From: Siderastrea siderea
Lineage: Eukaryota; Cnidaria; Anthozoa; Scleractinia; Rhizangiidae
DNA length: 64,000 nucleotides
NCBI GenBank assembly: GCA_964030785.1
Contig: OZ034975.1
Coordinates: 3,490,855-3,554,854 of the forward strand
Direction of reading: 5' to 3'
The notes under the pieces were generated by a model, which was not told the origin of the DNA, made no database searches, and was given only the letters and a program-made list of their open reading frames with translations. Numbering within the stretch: position 1 is the stretch's first letter; the number at the start of each line of letters is the position of its first letter. The position numbers and the translations under genes are program-made. This document shows positions 57,177-64,000 of the stretch, one piece after another.

Positions 57177-57265
57177 AATCTTTACTTTTTTCTTTCTCTG
57201 GTAGTGTTTTGGAAAATCCGTCGTCATCCGAAAGAATTTTGTTTTCTATATTTGTGGTAAGCTTA

Positions 57266-57536
57266 TGCAGCTATCAATGGTTTGCCCCAGGATGGGGGGG
57301 GGGGGCAGCCCCAGGGGAATTTGACATTTTTTGGAATCCAGAGTCGAATTCCCCACCCCTGGGCACCTAGCGAATGTCAGATTTCACATATCTCCTCTTA
57401 AATTTCTAACCCAGAAGACCATTTCAGATGTCAAAATCCCTTCCCTGGGAGAGCTTCACGATGTCAAATGCCCGTGGGTTGCCCGCCTTACCCCTCCCCC
57501 CCCCCCCCATCCTGGAGCAAACCATTGATAGGTGCA
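57266..57536 (+). mobile_element. 271-bp MITE with TTA duplication
   Basis: The ends TGCAGCTATCAATGGTTTGC and GCAAACCATTGATAGGTGCA are inverted, flanked by TTA (57263-57265, 57537-57539). Poly-G and poly-C runs lie next to the two ends (near 57295 and 57487). The left giant-element repeat lacks it near 45405. TTA duplication fits PIF/Harbinger. Confidence 0.85.
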
Positions 57537-57743
57537 TTAATTTCAGCTTATTGTGGCAAAGAGATCGAGTTCACAAGTGATTTGCGATTGTTTGTGTCCG
57601 TTTTATCCGAGTTTAAGAGCATTCGATGCGTTGGAGATATTACACAATAAAACCTCTAAAGAAACATGCGTCACTTTCATGAATAAATCATATTCTAGGT
57701 ACATATATTAAAGTATAATTACACTCAGATTTTACCTCTGCCT

Positions 57744-59130
57744 TAACCTGCGATCAGGCCGAATTTTAGCATCGCTCTCATATTCTCTTATGTTGGTCGC
57801 TCGCTAAAATAGGGCCTGATACAATCTCTCACAGAAGTTCATGTCGGCGGCCAAATTTTGGCCGCGGAATCTCGCAATCTGATTGGCCCTTTAACAATAG
57901 AGCTGTCAACGGAAGTAAATTGTCTACGAGATTTCGATCCGACCGCCATCGCCAAGGGACAACCAAGGAACAAGTCTGCCGAAGTAAAATGTGTTGCTCT
58001 AATAAATTCTCGTCGTTCTAGGAGAATTGTCACCATTTCTTTCTCTCCTGAGAATGGCGTTCGGTTTGACGCAAGCTGTCTCTCACCTGGAGCAGAGAAG
58101 TACAGCAACAGTGAAGTATGTATTCTGTTTTATCGCATCGTGTCGCGGAATTTTCATTTGACGGCTTTCAACTAGTATTGATAACATGAACAGAGTAGTG
58201 GCTGTTTCCGCGTCTTACGAAACAAAACGAACAGCAGACGAGCAAGTATCTTTCGCCAAGAATGATCAACAAGTCAACCGATAATTCGGTAAACTTAACG
58301 GTGAACTAATGTTTGGCTACCCTGCGAGCAGATCGAAGGGCCTCTGCTCGCACGGTAATGTTTGGCGAGAACCGCAATCAAGTCGCAATAACGATTTTCA
58401 GTTTATTCATTCATTGTTTAATACTTATGTCGTTTTATTGATCTCTGACATTGACATCAAAGGATCTGACTAGTTTGATAATAGATGTTCTTCGTTTTAA
58501 AATTCGCTGCTGCTTAGAGATAAAAGTCGCTGCTAATTTCAAATATTTATCACTTCTCGAATTAAATTACAAAATACCCCTTTGTTTATAAACGGTTTTA
58601 TTTATATTTTTATTCTAAAGAATGAAACTGAAGGTATTTCTCTTAATTGTCCAAGGTTTTTTACGCAGAAAATCGGTACAATTGAGAAGAGAATATTTCC
58701 AGATACCACCTGAAATGGGAAATGATTCAAGCATGCAGCATATTTTGGTACATCACAACCTCGTCGTGTTTTGAATTTTCATTCAGTTTCAGATCAGACA
58801 GAGCAACCATGTACAGTACCGGAACCTTCAAGTTAGCAATCGTGTAAATTTGAGTACTTGTGCCTAGAAGATATATCGTAGCCTATGATTTTCTTTTTTT
58901 GCCGACATTTACGTGACTTTCTGCGAATTGCCGTTATGGGAAATTTGCGTACCGAGGATCGTGCAAGCAGAAGAAATTTTGATTGGCTGTTTTGTTGAAT
59001 GTCAATCAATCAAAAAAAGTGGGCGGCAGACGTTCCGTAGAAGAATTGTATCAGGCTCTATTTTTCGTTTCGCCCGTCCCGCCTGAATGTTTCACCAAGC
59101 GAAACGAAAATAGAGCCTGATCGCAGGTTA
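57744..59130 (-). mobile_element. Non-autonomous DNA transposon, 9-bp TSD, copy 2
   Basis: Ends TAACCTGCGATCAGGC and GCCTGATCGCAGGTTA are identical to those of copy 1 (8901-10224), in the opposite orientation. The direct repeat CCTCTGCCT flanks it (57735-57743, 59131-59139). The empty counterpart is the left inverted repeat at 45189-45203. Both copies keep an open stretch of about 90 codons around 57839-58108 that includes GERQLASNRTPFSGEKEMVT on the minus strand; it may be a relic of the autonomous parent or a captured exon. I do not recognise it. Confidence 0.93.
58318..58357 (+). mobile_element. 40-bp hairpin insertion with 9-bp TSD
   Basis: TACCCTGCGAGCAGATCGAA followed by GGGCCTCTGCTCGCACGGTA has 15-base inverted ends with one mismatch and is flanked by ATGTTTGGC on both sides (58309-58317, 58358-58366). 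Copy 1 of the host element reads ATGTTTGGC once (minus strand, near 9640), giving a clean empty site. Its terminus (TACCCTGCGAGCAGA) resembles the host's TAACCTGCGATCAG. Confidence 0.9.
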
Positions 59131-59525
59131 CCTCTGCCTCTGCTCCTTCGACGGTCGCTTCACGTGTAAACTGAAGAGCCCGCGGTAGTGTTTTGCCAGC
59201 GGATGCAGTATACCAGCAAAGCATCTTGGGTATGGTGATCGATTTAGAAGTAAACTGATCGATTTGGAAGGTATCTAATCAATTTGAAAAGTATCTGATC
59301 GAATTAACCTAATCGATTTAGTGTGAACAATGTAATTTGCTCGATTTAGAAGGAAACTGGTCAATTTGAAGAGTATCCGATCGAATTAACTCATCTGTTA
59401 CGAGAAAATGCCGTTCGATTTAGAAAAGGTTTGTTGATTGAATTGGAGTTATGGTGGTCATTTTGGAAAGATGACATTCGATTTGTGATGTTGAATTTTG
59501 ACAGTAAAAACGCGCCATACTTTTA

Positions 59526-61973
59526 GGGGGTATTGGAAGGGCAAAACCTTTGAGGTGAAGTAAAATAACATACAGTGTTAGTTGCAGGGATTATTCGTGG
59601 TTTTAATGGCGTTGTGTGTCTTTCTTACTTATTACCAGTGTTGTTACAACCATTAAAAATTGTATTTGCTACCCTAGCCTAGTAGTCTGAAACGCAATTC
59701 CAACCGTTGTACAAGCTTACAGACATGGTTACAGGTGAGTGGTGCAACAGAAGTGGCGCTATTATTAACTAGACCCAACTTTAATACGGGGAAACCTATA
59801 ACTACAAGGGGCTCCCTTTTGTTAATTGACGAGCGGGTATTCTACCTATGATCATTGGTGTCAGTCTGCTGGTTCTCAGCTGGCACAGGACTGGTACAAG
59901 GCACATTTATATCAGGCGTGAAAGTCAGCTCGCTGTTAAAGGGTTGGATGGAGCTTTGGACAGCAAGGGTTGTCTGTTCATAACAAATGGGTGCAATCGA
60001 AGTTTTTAACTGTGCCCTCTTGTCAGCTGTTTGACTTAGTCTACATTAGTGTGTCCTGACTAATGAGTGGGGCTTCTAACAGCACGCCAGTGCTGTTTGA
60101 AGACTGTGAAATATGGCACGTAACCATGGTAACAAAAAATGAGGTTCTGTTCCTGAATTTCTGTTTACGAATCTTACTGAGACAGTTTCCCAGTGAGCAA
60201 GATCTCTCACAGCAGCCAGCATACTGATCATAATGGATATGAGGATATCATAACAGAAATACGTCAAGCATCTTGCCCTTAAACGTCTGTTACCTCTTTC
60301 ACGTTCTACATACACCTTAATGAGGACGAAGAGAAGGGTGAGGCTTCCATCGATAACCTGGCTAATATTCGGATAGACCACAAGCGAATATAAAACTCAC
60401 CTGATCCAACTTTTACAAGCGAACCAGTCCCGCGTAAGAAAATTTCAGATCCCTTTTTCCCCAGTCCTCTTTCACTTTTTGGCCACTCTCGTTTTCCTTA
60501 CCGTGGTCCGGCCCCTTGTGCTGCAGCTTCTGCTAGACACTATTCCAAGTTTTGCACGATGGCTGGGACATATCGTCATTGTATTCAAGCGTTCGTTGTA
60601 AAAACTGACTTGTAACTTGTGGTATCAGGCCCGCACCAAGGCTGAACTAAATGCTGCGAGCAAATTGGCCGAGTCAAAGCCTCCCCCCCCCCCCTCTTTA
60701 AAATACACACCCATGCACATAGATACCAACTCTGTTCACAATGCCACAGTTTGTGTCGATTTCGTCAAACACGACACCTTTTTGGGGACATCCTTCGTTG
60801 ACAATTTGCCAAAAAGCTGCTTCGTGTTTGCTTTTTCGCCGACAAAATTGTTGGCAACATCCACGAGATTTATAGCATCAGTTTTAAAAAAGTACCCTCA
60901 AAGTTACAAGGTTTGTTAAAATTGAAACATTTCGACAGCCAAGCTACGAATTTCGGACCTGTTTTACCTAACTCTCGTAAACGTTTACGTAACTTTTATC
61001 ACTCGATTGGTGAGATAAAAATAGTTTTGTTCCTTAGACTTGTTTTAAAACAACATGATGAGCTTAAAGCTTGCAGCAAATACACAGCAGTCGCTTAGCT
61101 ATTAAAGGCATTAAGGTCCTTCACAGTAAAGCTATACTGCCAGGGTCAAGGTGATATGGGTGAAGAAAAACATTGGTAAGGAACCTGGGCGACTGAAATG
61201 TGCGGTGGGCTAGTAGATTTTTGAAGCCCACTTGCCCGGTGGCTAGTGACTCAACAGATGTCAAACCCTGTTAAAGTTTGTAAAATAATAAAAGTAACTT
61301 TTAGCATCAGCATTTAAGACTATTCGTTGCACATTAATTCGTTTTAATTATATATTTTTTGGCTCATTTATTGTAATGTTTTTTCAACTTCCAAAACTTC
61401 TGGGGACTCGAGCCCCCCCCCCCCCCCCTCCCCCTTTTACGGGCCTGGGTATTCTTGGTGCATGAAAGTAAGGGAACACTTGTTTTCAAGCTTTTGATTC
61501 GTCTGGTGTTGTAACCACAAACTCCGACAACAAGAAAATGGAACCAACAACAACCGTCTTCTGTGTAAAGAAGCAATTCATGTATGTAAATATGTATGAT
61601 TTGTGAAAAAAAAAGTCCGAGGTCCCCCTCTAAGCCAAAACAATAAGCACAAACTAGTTAGTCACATCGCAATTTTCCTGATAAAAACGATTTTAATGCT
61701 CAGGGCTCGACGTTTTGAAGAGGTTTTTAACTTAAGCTAGTACACGTACCCTTTTTAGCTAATTTTCGTGTTCGAACATTGTTATTTGCATGCCTACAAC
61801 TCACGCCGAGGAGTGACTACTTTTTCTGCATTCTGGCACGGGAGGTTGAGGTGCCTAAATGTAACACTAATTTTGTTTCGTATTTTTGGTCCATTACTAG
61901 TTCCTCCCATTTCTCGAACCCTGAGCCGTTTAAAAAGAATCGGCAGAGCAGATTTTGCCCTTCCCCTACCCCC
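59526..61973 (+). mobile_element. 2.4 kb TA-flanked DNA transposon, no transposase seen
   Basis: The ends GGGGGTATTGGAAGGGCAAA and TTTGCCCTTCCCCTACCCCC are inverted and flanked by TA (59524-59525, 61974-61975), as in Tc1/mariner-type elements. The corresponding stretch of the left giant repeat (about 44800-44815) lacks it. Internal frames (for example 60617-60919 and 60076-60381) have no recognisable family. A non-autonomous or decayed member is the best reading. Confidence 0.75.
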
Positions 61974-62125
61974 TAGTAAAATGTCCAATCCGGATGATTT
62001 GCATTGCGTGACGCGGCTCTAGATAGAACTCTGGCCACGTTAGCGGCGACATGTGATGATGAAAACCTTTCTGTGTATTGCCAACTAAGCAACACTGACC
62101 AGCAACTGAACTGTTGAGTAAGATG

Positions 62126-62320
62126 TCACAGTGTAGAAAGATGTCGAACGTTTTGGAAGAGAGGTTGTTGTTGAGCTGTTCAACCGTTTACAATACACTG
62201 ACCCAGTTGGCGGTGTTCATTGGATAGCATCAACAGGACCAAAATAGGTCGAACGGCAAGAGAATCACTCGGAAAGGGCCTCTGGACCTGTCCTCTACAG
62301 CAAATGAGGTAAGAGTATTT
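62126..62320 (+). pseudogene. Right-repeat counterpart of the inverted-repeat reading frame
   Basis: The sequence mirrors exon 1 at 44482-44673, from ATGTCACAGTGTAGAAAGAT to GCAAATGAG|gtaaga. It has a stop where the left copy has a tryptophan codon (near 62224) and an in-frame 3-base insertion. The second open piece is kept at 62641-62793 after acaacgcag. Confidence 0.35.
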
Positions 62321-62957
62321 CGAACTGTTTTTTTGTTTGACGTTTTCGATCTCATATGGGTCGAAACACATTAAAATATGTGCGTGACTCGCGAATGATA
62401 TGTTGCCAAGAAGGGTCAAACAACCTGCATTTTAACGAACTTTGAAAAGCTCTCGCGTCGCTCTCAATCATTTGCCCAAAGAAATTTTTGCAGCAATCCA
62501 GAGAACATCTTTTCTTAATTCAACAGCCAGAAGCTGAATCGATTTGAAGGTTTAGCACATGGTGAAAAATAATTTAATTCACGAAGTACTTTTCCTGATG
62601 AGAAATGTATACTTTCAAAATTAAATTATTTCAAACACAAAGAACAACGCAGTTTCTACCAAAATCAGTTTTGAAGCTCTTGAGAGATTGCAAAAGTAAA
62701 ATTGAGTGTTTAAAAGACGACAGAGGGATTTGTTTTTGCACGCGAACGCCTCAAATTGATGTCATAATTTACTGCTTCAAATGGCGATTTTAACGGAAAT
62801 TCGTTATTTGCATTTTTCTTTGAAATAAAAGGATATTTTGCCAAAAAAAGTATCCAGTGATTTTAGTTATACCCTAACCTATCTAACATTAAAATATGAA
62901 AGAAATCGAATTTTCCACCCTTGCCGCGTTATGTTTGATTTTTACAGACAAGCGCTC

Positions 62958-63327
62958 TTAATAGCTTTCTAATTTTTACAGTTTTTCTTTATAATTTAAT
63001 ATCATCGCCAGGTCTGGCTCGGTTGACAGCCATAGACCAAGTGCTTTTACCTTGCATTTTGGCCATTTTAAGTCCTTTCCTGGTAAATAGATTTTTTCTT
63101 GCCCAGTCTTAGAGCCGATCCAAAGAGCTTCCGTTTTACTATCATTGAGCCTGAGGCCGGAGATCTTGCTGAAATCTTCTAAAGTTTGTAGGGCTGCGAC
63201 AAGGGACTCCCTTGACCCGTCTAAGATAAGAGTAGTATCATCCGCGTATTGGCTTATCTTAACTTCGTTTTTTTCTACATAGATACCTTTTATTCTCCTG
63301 TTACTCCGGATTGTCTTGGCCAACATC
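62958..63327 (-). mobile_element. Tx1/L1-like LINE, 5' part (displaced half)
   Basis: The minus strand reads MLAKTIRSNRRIKGIYVEK, KISQYADDTTLILDGSRESL (RT motif C), FSKISGLRLNDSKTEALWIG and KALGLWLSTEPDLAMILNYK: the RT palm-to-thumb region that directly precedes the part at 42106-43823. The high-coordinate end (63327) is the 5' truncation point and abuts the second copy of the 143-bp target duplication. Confidence 0.9.
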
Positions 63328-64000
63328 TCCGAATCAGATTTATAACAAAAAAGAAAGGGGAAACACATAGTAAGAGTGCCAGAAAATCTAATAAAAATCC
63401 AGTGAAGTGAAAAAGAAACTGTTTCGATTTAAAGTAACTAACGTTCTGTGCAAACCTTACACGACGAAATTCTAACCGTTCTCGCGACGCATAGATCGAG
63501 TGTGAATGTCAGAACGTTTGTAGAACTTTTTCACTTTTTTGACTTGCTTCATGTATGATCACGACTCATTTCCCCGAAAACTACAGTAACAAAAATAAAA
63601 GGAACCCTAAAAGTACCAGAATCTAGTTTTTACTCCCTGCCAGTTGAATTCTGTTATAGGAAGTTTCGCTTTATAAATACCCTGTAAGGTACCAAACCAA
63701 AACCTATCATCCCTAAAAGGTGTGGCGAACTGACCTCCGTCACTTTTATGTGAGAGTCCCTCCCGGAAGTTGTAAGACGGGGTTTCAATTGTAAAAGCGT
63801 AATCTAGACAGGCGCTGAAGGCAACGGTACTGACTGAACACTTCTCGGACTAAACCTGACAAACACTTGATAACAACCCTATGTTGCTAGCTCATAATCA
63901 AGACAAATAGGATAAACTGAGCACAAGTTCCATATAGTTCTTGTACAAAGCATATGATGAATACGCAAGGACATCTTACACTGTTTAACAAGAGATTTCT
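63328..64000 (+). repeat. Repeat C, copy 2, right part
   Basis: It begins with the right copy of the LINE target duplication (63328-63470) and continues along repeat C (cttacacgacgaaattctaa, gacgcatagatcgagtgtga, and so on) to the window end, matching 10234-11090. No gene was recognised. Confidence 0.85.

Larger units (their letters stand above)
43824..62957. mobile_element. Giant 19.1 kb TTAA-flanked DNA transposon with transposase and HECT ligase genes
   Basis: The element begins GAGCGCCTGTCTGTAAAAA and ends with its inverse; both ends are flanked by TTAA (43820-43823 and 62958-62961). Terminal inverted repeats of about 1.66 kb (43824-45488; 57177-62957 after subtracting three later insertions) enclose 11.7 kb of unique sequence. 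That interior holds two convergent genes: a HECT ubiquitin ligase (plus) and a DDE integrase-like transposase (minus). Removing the element and one TTAA restores the LINE frame as RKLLSCWQYRRL. TTAA duplications are known for piggyBac and Kolobok, and the GA terminus recalls Kolobok, but the transposase here has an IS3-like rve layout. Without later insertions the element would be about 14.5 kb. Confidence 0.92.
57177..62957 (-). repeat. Giant element, right terminal inverted repeat (with three insertions)
   Basis: It is the reverse complement of 43824-45488. It is interrupted by a 271-bp MITE (57266-57536), a 1,387-bp 9-bp-TSD element (57744-59130) and a 2,448-bp TA-flanked element (59526-61973). 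Removing these leaves about 1.66 kb, equal to the left repeat. The left repeat serves as the empty site for all three. Confidence 0.9.

Noticed and set aside
60617..60919. 100-codon frame inside the 2.4 kb TA-flanked element as its transposase
   Set aside because: No DDE/D motif, HTH or similarity to Tc1/mariner; left as unassigned.
43824..62957. Giant element as a Polinton/Maverick or integrated virus
   Set aside because: No DNA polymerase B, packaging ATPase, protease or capsid genes, and TTAA (4 bp) instead of the 6-bp duplication of Polintons.
43824..62957. Simple inverted segmental duplication instead of a transposon
   Set aside because: Both outer ends coincide with TTAA inside one LINE whose frame is restored by removal; a chance duplication would not do this.

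Overview
The window is animal nuclear DNA, most likely from an anthozoan cnidarian such as a stony coral. The signs are phase-1 EGF and calcium-binding EGF exons, a PAN/apple exon, an intact EAR-repeat (epitempin) reading frame, TPR exons and GT-AG introns. They sit among many tRNA-derived SINEs, Tx1/L1-like LINEs, Gypsy remains and short inverted-repeat DNA transposons. Gene density is low and most sequence is repeat-derived.

Layout. 1-2.7 kb: AT-rich, nothing recognised. 2.8-4.4 kb: exons of a PAN-EGF receptor-like gene (copy P1, one EGF exon carries a stop) split by a large CATA microsatellite. 4.5-7.85 kb: decayed Gypsy retrotransposon on the minus strand. 8.45-8.6 kb: paired-like helix-turn-helix exon. 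8.85-11.1 kb: a dispersed repeat (repeat C) split by a 1.3 kb element with a 9-bp target duplication. 11.3-12.8 kb: tRNA-type SINE and EAR-repeat gene. 13.8-26.1 kb: segmental duplications (D and R) with 106-bp minisatellites, two partial copies of a TPR gene on the minus strand, a LINE fragment and a GTATAC-rich array. 26.4-26.8 kb: a 436-bp foldback element, again with a 9-bp duplication. 27.9-30.4 and 33.3-35.5 kb: two copies of a long foldback repeat. 32.1-41.4 kb: second PAN/EGF-family gene (P2) with a type II membrane anchor, coiled-coil exons and an EGF exon; its first intron holds a LINE.

The main discovery is at 43,824-62,957: a 19.1 kb DNA transposon bounded by TTAA duplications, with about 1.66 kb terminal inverted repeats. 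It carries two convergent genes: an intact three-exon DDE integrase-like transposase (490 aa, IS3-like layout) on the minus strand, and a multi-exon CUE-HECT ubiquitin ligase on the plus strand, damaged in this copy. It is inserted in a Tx1/L1-like LINE whose reading frame becomes continuous when the element and one TTAA are removed. That LINE sits in a copy of repeat C and is flanked by a 143-bp duplication of it. The giant element has itself been hit by at least five smaller DNA transposons, one of which contains a 40-bp hairpin insertion with its own 9-bp duplication. The window therefore preserves an ordered stack of insertions, with several empty sites available for comparison.

The pairing of a transposase with a ubiquitin ligase suggests a mobile element that brings its own protein-modifying enzyme, perhaps to control transposase stability or host defence. 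That role is inference; the gene structures, termini and target sites are read directly. Exon calls rest on splice signals, phase agreement and family resemblance, with no transcript data.
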